Part shown: in pieces, positions 44,615-52,342 of the stretch
How positions within the stretch are numbered: position 1 is the stretch's first letter
How the letters are laid out: each line of letters begins with the position of its first letter
Origin: Salinimicrobium tongyeongense
GTDB lineage: Bacteria > Bacteroidota > Bacteroidia > Flavobacteriales > Flavobacteriaceae
Assembly: GCF_026109735.1 (NCBI RefSeq)
Contig: NZ_CP069620.1
Coordinates: 496,001 to 560,000, forward strand
Length of the DNA stretch: 64,000 nt
Direction: 5' to 3'
Notes under the pieces: generated by a model
What the model was told of the DNA's origin: nothing
Database searches by the model: none
Seen by the model: only the letters and a program-made list of their open reading frames with translations
Position numbers and translations under genes: made by a program

Positions 44615-44619
44615 TAATC

Positions 44620-45132
44620 ATGAAAAAAATATTCCTTCTATTCGCACTAGTCAGTTTTAGCCTTACCTCCTGTTCCGATGACGGAGAAATTGGCCCGCAA
44701 GGCCCTCCTGGGGAACCTGGAGTAAATATCCTGGGACAGACTTTTGGAGACCTTACTGCCAGAAATTTTACTTTTGATGCCGACTTCAACCTGTACAACC
44801 ACTACTTTGAGATTCCCGGGGATATAGAAATATATGAATCTGATGCCATTTTAGCCTACCGGCTTGAAGTTATTGGGGACGTGGAAACATGGAGTTTACT
44901 GCCAAAATCATATTTTCTTGAAGACGGGAGAATTATCCAGTACTCCTTTAACCACTCAGCCGAGGATGTGGAAATCCTGATTACCGGAAATTTTGACCTG
45001 GAAACTTTAAGTGAAGATTACCTTCAAAACCAGTATTTCAAGTTTGTGGTGGTGCCATCAGATTTTATAGATGAAATGAGCATTGATATATCCAACCACG
45101 ATGCAGTGATGCAGGCGCTGGATATTAAATAA
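44620..45132 (+). CDS. Lipoprotein with short collagen-like triplet motif
   Basis: 170 residues. A signal peptide ends in LTSC (Cys18), then SDDGEIGPQGPPGEPGVNILG, which contains three Gly-X-Y triplets as in many Bacteroidota lipoproteins of this layout. The remaining part is beta-rich (FTFDADFNLYNHYFEI, YFLEDGRIIQYSFNHSAEDVEILITG). Function unknown. It follows msrB by 5 nt and may be co-transcribed with it; a strong terminator is just downstream. Confidence 0.82.
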   Translation: MKKIFLLFALVSFSLTSCSDDGEIGPQGPPGEPGVNILGQTFGDLTARNFTFDADFNLYNHYFEIPGDIEIYESDAILAYRLEVIGDVETWSLLPKSYFLEDGRIIQYSFNHSAEDVEILITGNFDLETLSEDYLQNQYFKFVVVPSDFIDEMSIDISNHDAVMQALDIK

Positions 45133-45154
45133 CAAATAAATCGGTTTGTAAATA

Positions 45155-45194
45155 AAAAATCCTTTTTCCTTCAGGGGAAGAAGGATTTTTTTTG
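45155..45194 (+). terminator. Terminator after the collagen-motif lipoprotein gene
   Basis: AAAAATCCTTTTTCC pairs with GGGGAAGAAGGATTTTT and continues into a T-run. Confidence 0.88.
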
Positions 45195-45308
45195 GCCGGG
45201 TCTCAAAAAGGGCATTTTTGGAAGGATTTCCCGAAACCATATACTTTCGGTTTAAGGTTAATTTCCGTAAATTCGCTGTCTTAAATTCAGTTACATAAAA
45301 TTCCGAAT

Positions 45309-46700
45309 ATGAGTAAATACGACGTTATAGTTTTAGGAAGTGGTCCCGGAGGCTACGTGACTGCCATTCGCGCATCACAGTTAGGATTCAAGACGGCTGT
45401 TATAGAAAAAGAAAATCTTGGGGGCGTTTGCCTCAACTGGGGATGTATCCCTACCAAAGCGCTTCTTAAAAGTGCCCAGGTTTTTGAATACCTTAACCAT
45501 GCTGAAGATTACGGATTAAAAGTTGAAAAAGCCGAAAAGGATTTTGGTGCCGTTATTAAACGCAGCCGAAATGTGGCCGAAGGGATGAGCAAAGGAGTTC
45601 AATTCCTGATGAAGAAAAACAAAATCGATGTTATTGACGGTTTCGGTAAACTAAAGTCGGGCAAAAAGATCGAGGTTACCGATAAAAACGATAAGAAGAC
45701 AGAGTATTCCGCAGATCATATTATCATCGCAACAGGAGCGCGTTCAAGAGAACTGCCAAACCTTCCGCAAGATGGTAAGAAAGTAATTGGTTACCGCCAG
45801 GCAATGAGCCTTGAAAAGCAGCCAAAATCTATGATCGTAGTTGGTTCAGGAGCTATTGGCGTTGAGTTCGCTCATTTTTACAAGACCATGGGTACCGAAG
45901 TGACCATTGTAGAGTTCCTTCCTAACCTGGTGCCGCTTGAAGATGAAGAAATCTCAAAACAATTTGAGCGCAGCTTCAAAAAAGCAGGAATTAAGGTGAT
46001 GACCAGCTCTTCTGTAGAGAGTGTAGATACTTCGGGAGACCTTGTAAAAGCACAGGTAAAGACCAAAAAAGGTATGGAAACCCTTGAGGCCGAAGTTGTA
46101 CTTTCAGCCGTGGGTATCAAATCTAACCTTGAAAACATAGGGCTTGAAGAACTAGGCATCAAAACCGACAGGGATAAGATCCTTGTGAACGATTTCTACG
46201 AGACCAATGTAAAAGGAATCTACGCTATTGGAGACGTGGTAGCAGGCCCTGCACTAGCTCACGTGGCTTCTGCGGAAGGGATCACCTGTGTTGAGAAGAT
46301 CAAGGGAATGCATGTAGAGCCTATTGACTACGGAAATATTCCCGGATGTACTTATGCCACGCCCGAAATTGCTTCAGTAGGTATGACCGAAAAGCAGGCT
46401 AAAGAGGCCGGTTACGAGCTGAAGGTTGGGAAATTCCCATTCTCTGCTTCCGGAAAAGCCAAAGCTGCCGGCACTCCTGACGGATTCGTAAAAGTGATCT
46501 TTGATGCCAAATATGGCGAATGGTTAGGCTGCCACATGATTGGGGCAGGCGTTACCGATATGATCGCTGAAGCTGTTCTTGGACGTAAACTGGAAACTAC
46601 AGGGCACGAAGTGCTAAAAGCCATTCACCCTCACCCAACCATGAGCGAAGCAGTGATGGAAGCCGTAGCCGATGCTTACGGGGAAGTGATACACCTTTAA
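45309..46700 (+). CDS. lpdA: Dihydrolipoyl dehydrogenase (E3)
   Basis: 463 residues. FAD-binding GSGPGG near the N-terminus, the redox pair GGVCLNWGCIP (Cys41 and Cys46), the NAD site GSGAIGVEF, YAIGDVVAGPALAHVASAEG, and the C-terminal active-site HPHPTMSEAV. It reoxidises dihydrolipoamide in the pyruvate, 2-oxoglutarate or branched-chain dehydrogenase complexes, or in the glycine cleavage system. It is a single gene, 177 nt after the lipoprotein stop, and followed 4 nt after its stop by a GTATATT heptad array and then a strong hairpin. Confidence 0.97.
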   Translation: MSKYDVIVLGSGPGGYVTAIRASQLGFKTAVIEKENLGGVCLNWGCIPTKALLKSAQVFEYLNHAEDYGLKVEKAEKDFGAVIKRSRNVAEGMSKGVQFLMKKNKIDVIDGFGKLKSGKKIEVTDKNDKKTEYSADHIIIATGARSRELPNLPQDGKKVIGYRQAMSLEKQPKSMIVVGSGAIGVEFAHFYKTMGTEVTIVEFLPNLVPLEDEEISKQFERSFKKAGIKVMTSSSVESVDTSGDLVKAQVKTKKGMETLEAEVVLSAVGIKSNLENIGLEELGIKTDRDKILVNDFYETNVKGIYAIGDVVAGPALAHVASAEGITCVEKIKGMHVEPIDYGNIPGCTYATPEIASVGMTEKQAKEAGYELKVGKFPFSASGKAKAAGTPDGFVKVIFDAKYGEWLGCHMIGAGVTDMIAEAVLGRKLETTGHEVLKAIHPHPTMSEAVMEAVADAYGEVIHL

Positions 46701-46704
46701 GAAA

Positions 46705-46760
46705 GTATATTGTATATTGTATATTGTATATTGAATATTGAATAATGTATAATATATAAT
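46705..46760. repeat. GTATATT heptad array after lpdA
   Basis: GTATATT four times in a row, then GAATATT, GAATAAT, GTATAAT and a degenerate unit, all in 7-bp register and starting 4 nt after the lpdA stop. A closely similar array follows hpf at 55249. Confidence 0.9.
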
Positions 46761-46789
46761 GTGGGGCGGGTTATTTAGTTCCACAGAAT

Positions 46790-46825
46790 AAAAAAACCTC
46801 CGGAAAAATTTCCGGAGGTTTTTTG
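46790..46825 (+). terminator. Hairpin terminator, bidirectional, between two heptad arrays
   Basis: AAAAAACCTCCGGAAA pairs with TTTCCGGAGGTTTTTT; flanked by heptad arrays at 46705 and 46832. It lies between convergent genes. Confidence 0.92.
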
Positions 46826-46831
46826 TTTGTT

Positions 46832-46928
46832 GGCATTTGGAATTTGGTGCCTGGAATTTGGTGCTTGGTGCTTGGTCTTGGTGCTTAGTGCTTGTAATTT
46901 CAATATAAAATATTCAATCTAAAATATT
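46832..46928. repeat. GGTGCTT/GGAATTT heptad array at the MoxR gene 3' end
   Basis: GGCATTT, GGAATTT, GGTGCCT, GGAATTT, GGTGCTT, GGTGCTT, GGTCTT (one base short), GGTGCTT, AGTGCTT, GTAATTT, then CAATATA, AAATATT, CAATCTA, AAATATT. It ends about 13 nt from the stop of the minus-strand MoxR gene (46942). It is opposite in sense to the neighbouring GTATATT array, across the hairpin. Confidence 0.9.
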
Positions 46929-46941
46929 AAATTATTACTCC

Positions 46942-48414
46942 TTAATCTTTCCGAAGTCCTTCAATGTAGCTTCCATACATATCCTTGAACTGCATCCCCT
47001 GCGAAAACCGGAATTTATTCAGCTTTTTGTATTCCACCAGCCCCCATAGCACAAACTCTTTCAGAAAATATTTGTCTTCTTCGGGTACGTTCGGCTGGTA
47101 TTTGTTCACGAGGTCTTCAAGTGCCGGGATGGAATCAAGGGCTTTTTTGTATTCGGCATCCGAAGTTTCATCAAGCAGCTCAAAGCCACTTTCGGAGAAG
47201 AACCAGTCCACAATTTCGGAGTATGGATCTTTGGCATCGGGCTTCTGCAGCTTTTCGATCTTTGGGAACATGGTTGGGAAAAGTGATTTTACGGCTTCTC
47301 CTATAAGTTCCTGCGCTACCATGGCACTTCCCTCCTGCTCTCCTTCATAGACCAGCTCAATTTTACCGGTTATTGACGGAATGACCCCAAGAAAATCTCC
47401 CAGCCTGAGAAGCGTCTTATTTTCGCCATTTTTGACAGCCCTGCGTTCGGCTGTGCTCACAAGGTTTTCAAATGCGGTAATACTCAGCCGTGCACTTATC
47501 CCGCTTCGGGAATCTACATATTCATGGTCTCGTGCCTCAAAACTTATTTGCTCCAGGAGGTCGTTGGCAAGTTCGGGAACCTGAACCATTTCCAGCTGCC
47601 CCTGCTCAAGCCTGGCTTCCTGCTGCGTGATCTTTTTGGCAGTTTTCACGTCTACGGGGTAGTGAGTGAGTATCTGGGAGCCAATCCTGTCTTTAAGAGG
47701 CGTTACTATGCTTCCGCGATTGGTGTAATCTTCGGGGTTCGCAGTGAATATAAACTGCATGTCTAAAGGCAACCTCAGCTTAAATCCGCGGATTTGTATA
47801 TCCCCTTCCTGAAGAATATTGAATAAGGCTACCTGTATACGCGCCTGCAGGTCGGGCAGCTCGTTAATGACGAAAATACTTCGGTTGGCACGGGGGATCA
47901 TTCCGTAGTGAATCACGCGGTCATCGGCATAATTCAGTTTCAGGTTGGCGGCTTTGATGGGGTCTACATCCCCAATAATATCGGCTACGGTCACATCGGG
48001 CGTGGCAAGTTTTTCAAAGAACCTTTCATTCCTGTGAACCCACGAAATAGGGATCTCATCGCCCTGCTCCTCGAGTAGTTCCCGGGCATGGCGCGAAATA
48101 GGCCGAAAAGGATCATCATTGATCTCAGAGCCTTCAACTACAGGAATATATTCGTCTAAGAGATTTACCATCATCCTGGCGAGGCGCGTTTTAGCCTGCC
48201 CCCTCAAGCCCAGAAAGTTGATGTTATGCTTTGAGAGGATTGCCCGCTCTACCTCAGGAATTACCGTGTTTTCATACCCATGAATCCCTTCAAAAGCCGG
48301 CTCGTTGTTCTTAATCTTTTTCAGCAGATTTTGCCTGAGTTCCTCTTTTATGCTTTTGCTTTGATAACCATAGTCCTTTAATGCTCCAAACGTGCTGAGC
48401 TTCTGTATATCCAT
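46942..48414 (-). CDS. MoxR-like AAA+ ATPase (magnesium-chelatase-I-like)
   Basis: 490 residues from MDIQKLSTFGALKDYGY; the frame extends ten codons further. The Walker A segment is FLGLRGQAKTRL (G-x-x-G-x-A-K-T, with A where canonical GKT has G). Walker B region: SIFVINELPDLQARIQVALFNILQEGDIQIRG; sensor: PLDMQFIFTANPEDYTNRG. The C-terminal 130 residues are helical and unlike RavA's LARA domain. It is downstream of the VWA gene (48 nt gap), together forming a chaperone-like MoxR-VWA pair. The target is unknown. Confidence 0.88.
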   Translation of the reverse strand: MDIQKLSTFGALKDYGYQSKSIKEELRQNLLKKIKNNEPAFEGIHGYENTVIPEVERAILSKHNINFLGLRGQAKTRLARMMVNLLDEYIPVVEGSEINDDPFRPISRHARELLEEQGDEIPISWVHRNERFFEKLATPDVTVADIIGDVDPIKAANLKLNYADDRVIHYGMIPRANRSIFVINELPDLQARIQVALFNILQEGDIQIRGFKLRLPLDMQFIFTANPEDYTNRGSIVTPLKDRIGSQILTHYPVDVKTAKKITQQEARLEQGQLEMVQVPELANDLLEQISFEARDHEYVDSRSGISARLSITAFENLVSTAERRAVKNGENKTLLRLGDFLGVIPSITGKIELVYEGEQEGSAMVAQELIGEAVKSLFPTMFPKIEKLQKPDAKDPYSEIVDWFFSESGFELLDETSDAEYKKALDSIPALEDLVNKYQPNVPEEDKYFLKEFVLWGLVEYKKLNKFRFSQGMQFKDMYGSYIEGLRKD

Positions 48415-48462
48415 GTCCTGAAAAATTTGTTTGAAAAAGGCCATTTTCGGGCCTTTAATATT

Positions 48463-49581
48463 TTAACCTTTAATTCTTTTCTTGCGGTTGGTCTCGTAAT
48501 CTTCAAAAATCATTTCGCCAAGACCTTTAAGACCGGTGAAGAATGCCTTGCCCTGGTTGGCCTGTGTAAACTCCCTTACAAAACGTTCCAGGTAAGGATC
48601 TTGCGCAATCATAAATGTGGTTATGGGAATGTGAAGTTTACGCGCCTGGCTGGCTGCATTATAACATTTCTCCACTATGTATGGGTCCAGCCCCACACTG
48701 TTCTGGTAATAACTCCCATCCCGCTCTCTCAAACAGCTAGGCTTCCCATCGGTGATCATAAAGATCTGTTTGTTGGTGTTACGCTTGCGCCTAAGCAAAT
48801 CCATTGCAAGTTCAAGCCCGGCCACTGTATTGGTATGATATGGGCCCACCTGCAGGTAGGGCAGGTCTCCAATAGAAATGCGCCAGGCGTCATTCCCAAA
48901 AACGAGTATATCGAGGGTGTCTTTGGGATACCTGGTAGTGATGAGCTCGGCCAGGGCCATGGCGACTTTCTTTGCAGGGGTGATCCTGTCTTCACCATAA
49001 AGTATCATACTGTGGCTGATGTCTATCATAAGCACGGTACTCATCTGGCTCTTGTGATGGGTTTCTTCGACCACAAGATCATCTTCGGTCATTCTAAAAT
49101 CATCGGCGCCATGCTGTATCTGGGCATTTCGCAAAGATTCGGTCATGGAGATTTTATCGAGCGAATCTCCAAAATTATAATTCCGGAATTCTCCCGTATG
49201 CTCGTCGCCCAACCCCAGTTGCTTTGTGCTGTGGTTACCCGACCGACTTTTGCGCAGCTTCCCGAAGATTTGATTGAGCGCCTGCTGCCTTATGGCCCTT
49301 TCGGTCTTGGCTGTTATGGCCATTCCTCCGCCTCCCTCAATTTCTTCACGGATGTAACCTTTTTTCTTCAGGTCTTCTATAAAATCATCTATAGTGTAAT
49401 TTTCATCGGTGAGTTGGTATTCAACATCCAGCTGCCTTAGCCATTCTATAGCCTCATCAAAATCTCCGGAAGTGTGGGTAATAAGTTCTTTAAAGATCTC
49501 AAAAAGCTTGTCAAAAGGAGGGATATTCTCGGCCTCAAACCTTTTAAACACAAAACCTTTTTTCACAAAATTCCTTTCCAT
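48463..49581 (-). CDS. VWA-domain protein partnered with MoxR ATPase
   Basis: 372 residues. The C-terminal VWA domain has a MIDAS motif MIDISHSM (D-x-S-x-S), a central DTLDILVFGND, and MITDGKPSC. The N-terminal ~190 residues are helical (EWLRQLDVEYQLTDENYTIDDFIEDLKKKGYIREEIEGGGGMAITAKTERAI). This arrangement resembles ViaA and chelatase D-type partners, which act with a AAA+ subunit to insert metal or remodel proteins. No signal peptide: cytoplasmic. It is the first gene of the pair; a 20-heptad tract lies upstream. Confidence 0.9.
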   Translation of the reverse strand: MERNFVKKGFVFKRFEAENIPPFDKLFEIFKELITHTSGDFDEAIEWLRQLDVEYQLTDENYTIDDFIEDLKKKGYIREEIEGGGGMAITAKTERAIRQQALNQIFGKLRKSRSGNHSTKQLGLGDEHTGEFRNYNFGDSLDKISMTESLRNAQIQHGADDFRMTEDDLVVEETHHKSQMSTVLMIDISHSMILYGEDRITPAKKVAMALAELITTRYPKDTLDILVFGNDAWRISIGDLPYLQVGPYHTNTVAGLELAMDLLRRKRNTNKQIFMITDGKPSCLRERDGSYYQNSVGLDPYIVEKCYNAASQARKLHIPITTFMIAQDPYLERFVREFTQANQGKAFFTGLKGLGEMIFEDYETNRKKRIKG

Positions 49582-49641
49582 GCCCTAATTTAATTGTTAG
49601 CATGAACATCTCACAAAAGACGAGGATAAATTTGTGTTAAT

Positions 49642-49781
49642 TAGATGGGAGATTTTAGATTTTATAAGATATTAGTAGTGAGAAATCTCAAATTCCAAGC
49701 ACCGAATATTAAGTACCAAGCACCAAATTCTAATTCCTAACTTTCAAATCTTCAAATTGAAAAATTGGCAAATTTTCAAAT
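49642..49781. repeat. Long heptad-period tract upstream of the MoxR-VWA pair
   Basis: About twenty 7-bp units in register, mixing TAGATGG/GAGATTT-like, AATTCCA/AGCACCA-like (complement of the GGTGCTT/GGAATTT units) and TTCAAAT-like heptads. It fills the interval from 61 nt beyond the VWA start to the stop of the next minus-strand gene (49784), so it abuts that stop. Confidence 0.7.
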
Positions 49782-49783
49782 CT

Positions 49784-50509
49784 TTAAATCGAAATCAGGT
49801 CGCAATAATAAAACCTGGTGTCCCAGGCTTCCTTCTCTTTTTTAAAGCAATCATCGTCTTCATCTCCTGCGGAAGTAAAAAACTTCTCTACAATTTCCCC
49901 TTTTTGGAAGCTTACTGGTTTTGAAAATATGGGGCCGTCAAAAACGAAGGTGTGAAATTCCCCGTTCTCGCCGGCAGGATCTACGCCCAAAGGTAAATCG
50001 ACTAGAAATTCTTCATCTACAAGCCTTCCGCAGAAAGATTTATCCAGGACCTTTGCATTCACACTCACCGTTACAGCCTTAAAGCCGGCAGCGAGGATTT
50101 GTTTCATGAGGGCTGAAGTATCTTTTTTCCACAGCGGAAAAAGCCCTTCAATTTCCACTTTTTGAAGCTCCTGTTCGCGGTAATGTTTTAAATCTTCCAG
50201 AAGAATATCCCCAAAAATACTGTAATCAAAACCTGATTTTTTCAGCTTCAGCATTTCCTCTTCCATAACTTTGTTATAGGTTTTCATGGAGACATTACCG
50301 GCCAGAGGAATGATCTCTAACGGAATACCAATACTTTCGGCCTGCTTCAGCAATAAATCACTTCGAAGCCCGTGCATGGAAATCCTGTCAACTTCAGAAT
50401 TAACTGTGGTAAGCAACTTTTCTACGGAATATTCTTTCTGCTGCTGCATGAGATAAAGTGCAAATGCCGCGTCTTTTCCAGAACTCCAGTTCAAAAAGGC
50501 CTTTTTCAT
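49784..50509 (-). CDS. N-type ATP pyrophosphatase (annotated diphthine-ammonia-ligase-like)
   Basis: 241 residues. The PP-loop SSGKDAAFALYLMQQ near the N-terminus is the ATP pyrophosphatase motif; the rest (SKTYNKVMEEEMLKLKKSGFDYSIFGDILLEDLKHYREQELQKVEIEGLFPLWKKDT, GEFHTFVFDGPIF) is the family annotated as Dph6/diphthine-ammonia ligase or MJ0570. Bacteria lack diphthamide, so the true reaction is unknown. It overlaps aroQ by 4 nt; the pair probably makes one transcript. Confidence 0.85.
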   Translation of the reverse strand: MKKAFLNWSSGKDAAFALYLMQQQKEYSVEKLLTTVNSEVDRISMHGLRSDLLLKQAESIGIPLEIIPLAGNVSMKTYNKVMEEEMLKLKKSGFDYSIFGDILLEDLKHYREQELQKVEIEGLFPLWKKDTSALMKQILAAGFKAVTVSVNAKVLDKSFCGRLVDEEFLVDLPLGVDPAGENGEFHTFVFDGPIFSKPVSFQKGEIVEKFFTSAGDEDDDCFKKEKEAWDTRFYYCDLISI

Positions 50510-50925
50510 GCTTCAGTAAAACTCAAGACAGCCAGTTCATAACTCTGTAATCCAAATCCGAGGATGACGCCTTTGGCATTGGGGGCTATAAAAGATTTAT
50601 GCCGAAATTCTTCCCTGGCCGAAGTATTGGAAATATGCACTTCTACCACCGGGGTGGAAATTGCTTTTACAGCGTCGCCAATCCCCACTGAAGTATGGGT
50701 GTAGGCGGCTGCGTTGAGCACAATGCCATCAAATTCCTTATCGGCCGCATGTAGCCGGTCTATGATCTCCCCTTCAATGTTTGACTGGAAATACGCTAAT
50801 TCCACCTTCGGAAATTTTTCTTTCAGGCTTTGAAAGTAGCTGTTAAAAGTCTGGCTTCCGTAGGTATCGGGTTCACGGCTGCCAAGTAAGTTTAGGTTGG
50901 GCCCGTTAATGATCATTATTTTCAT
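50506..50925 (-). CDS. aroQ: 3-dehydroquinate dehydratase, type II
   Basis: 139 residues with the class II signature: NGPNLNLLGSREPDTYG (catalytic Tyr22), FQSNIEGEIIDRLH, GIVLNAAAYTHTSVGI, and EVHISNTSAREEFRHKS (catalytic His). It dehydrates 3-dehydroquinate in the shikimate pathway. The next gene in the operon is the ATP pyrophosphatase, overlapping by 4 nt. A palindrome copy lies just upstream of the start. Confidence 0.97.
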   Translation of the reverse strand: MKIMIINGPNLNLLGSREPDTYGSQTFNSYFQSLKEKFPKVELAYFQSNIEGEIIDRLHAADKEFDGIVLNAAAYTHTSVGIGDAVKAISTPVVEVHISNTSAREEFRHKSFIAPNAKGVILGFGLQSYELAVLSFTEA

Positions 50926-50980
50926 AAGGTAAATGTAGAAAATAAAAAAACGGAAACACAGCTTCCGCTTTTAACAGGCT

Positions 50981-50997
50981 CAAAAATGTCATTTTTT
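50981..50997. repeat. Palindromic element upstream of aroQ
   Basis: CAAAAATGTCATTTTTT, an exact-core copy between the aroQ start and the beta-barrel gene. Confidence 0.8.
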
Positions 50998-51011
50998 ACC
51001 CCTGATCCTTT

Positions 51012-51473
51012 TTAAAGTCGGAATTCAGCCCCAAGGTTAATGGAACCTGCTGTGCCGCCATCCATGCTTATGCCGGTGTAAGAAGCGATAAGCCCCACCC
51101 CGAATAGGTTGAACCCAATTTTGGGTTTGTAATAGAAGCCGCCGTCAACCCCGTCGGTCAAACCAAGGGCATAGCCAAGATCGGCTCCCAATTCGACGTT
51201 GGCAAGGCCAAACCTGGCAGTTGCAGCAAGTGGCAGAAAAGAAAGGTCGTCAAACTCATCTACAAAAAAGTGGGTGTAGCCCAGCATTGGCCCCAGCTGA
51301 AAAGTCTCAAAACCCATGAGGTAGGCCACATCTGCCCCTATATTAAAATCTGATGCATCCGAAATATCCCCTACCGGAATTCCTGCATTCACTCCTAACC
51401 TGATATCGCCCTGCGCATAAGTGGAAGTAAAACTTACGGCCATAAAAATAAGAGAACATAAAAATTTCTTCAT
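51012..51473 (-). CDS. Small outer-membrane beta-barrel protein of unknown function
   Basis: 153 residues. Signal peptide MKKFLCSLIFMAVSFTSTYAQ, then strands suited to an 8-stranded barrel (GDIRLGVNAGIPVGDI, GADVAYLMGFETFQLGPMLGYTHFF, LPLAATARFGLANVELGADLGYAL, INLGAEFRL with C-terminal aromatic/charged end). It resembles the OmpW/opacity type of small barrels but no family is certain. It stands alone between aroQ and another barrel gene on the same strand. Confidence 0.82.
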   Translation of the reverse strand: MKKFLCSLIFMAVSFTSTYAQGDIRLGVNAGIPVGDISDASDFNIGADVAYLMGFETFQLGPMLGYTHFFVDEFDDLSFLPLAATARFGLANVELGADLGYALGLTDGVDGGFYYKPKIGFNLFGVGLIASYTGISMDGGTAGSINLGAEFRL

Positions 51474-51592
51474 AATTTCAAGTTTTTAAAGGTTATATTA
51501 CACTAAATTAGTCATTTACACCTTACGCTTGTCGAGTAACTGAAATTACTTTGAAAGGATAAACTTACATGCTACTACACCTAAAAGCATAA

Positions 51593-51625
51593 AAAAAGGC
51601 TGCCTCATTGAAGACAGCCTTTTTA
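51593..51625 (-). terminator. Terminator after the second beta-barrel gene
   Basis: AAAAAGGCTG pairs with CAGCCTTTTT around a loop of about 14 nt, with T-run on the minus strand, 17 nt past the stop at 51643. Confidence 0.85.
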
Positions 51626-51642
51626 TAGCTTTCAGGTCTTTC

Positions 51643-52230
51643 TTAAAACAAGAATCCAATCCCGGCCTGTACTACAGAGTTCTTGGCTTCAACACCCTCA
51701 ATATCATAAATATCGGTCATACCCGCATTATACCTTCCATAAAGGAAAAAGTTGTTGAATTTGTAAGAAGCTCCTAGCCCCAGACTTAAATCAAATTTGT
51801 TGATGTTGTCATCAGACACATCCATATCGTTATCTCCAAACCCTACTTCATGGTCTGCAAGAAAACTGAATTGCGGTCCTGCTTCAAGGCTTAGCCCTCT
51901 TACCACATAGAACTTAGCCATAACAGGAACGCTAACATAATCTAGTTTATGCTCCAGGTCATCGCCATCTTCAACTTCTACAATGTCGTACCCCTGTGCT
52001 GAGTAAAGCACCTCAGGCTGGAGAGAAAAACGATCTGATAACGGGATTTCGGCCACTAAACCTAAATGATATGCGGTTCTTGCACTTTCATCCTCAAAAT
52101 CTGACCATCCGTCTCCTGAAAAGGTAGAGAAGTTCACCCCTCCTTTTGCTCCAAAGTAAACGAATTCCTGTGCAGCAACAAATGTTGTACTAAATACCAT
52201 TGCTGCGATAAACAAAATTGACTTTTTCAT
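51643..52230 (-). CDS. PorT/OMP_b-brl_2-like outer-membrane beta-barrel protein
   Basis: 195 residues from MKKSILFIAAMVFSTTFVAAQ, the natural signal peptide; an ATG a few codons upstream (MKIMKK) is possible. The mature part has porin-family strands: FVYFGAKGGVNFSTF, YHLGLVAEIPLSDRFSLQPEVLYSAQGYDIVE, DYVSVPVMAKFYVVRGLSLEAGPQFSFL, LGLGASYKFNNFFLYGRYNAGM, VQAGIGFLF. It is the common small outer-membrane barrel (PorT-like) of Bacteroidota; its ligand is unknown. It is divergent from xerD. Confidence 0.9.
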   Translation of the reverse strand: MKKSILFIAAMVFSTTFVAAQEFVYFGAKGGVNFSTFSGDGWSDFEDESARTAYHLGLVAEIPLSDRFSLQPEVLYSAQGYDIVEVEDGDDLEHKLDYVSVPVMAKFYVVRGLSLEAGPQFSFLADHEVGFGDNDMDVSDDNINKFDLSLGLGASYKFNNFFLYGRYNAGMTDIYDIEGVEAKNSVVQAGIGFLF

Positions 52231-52342
52231 AATTTTCATTTTTAAAAGTTCAGGGACAAATGTAGGAGGCATAGTGTTAAGAAAAACTCACTTTATATTA
52301 AAGTACTCGTAAATCCGTACTTTTAGCACCAATTTTTAGCCT

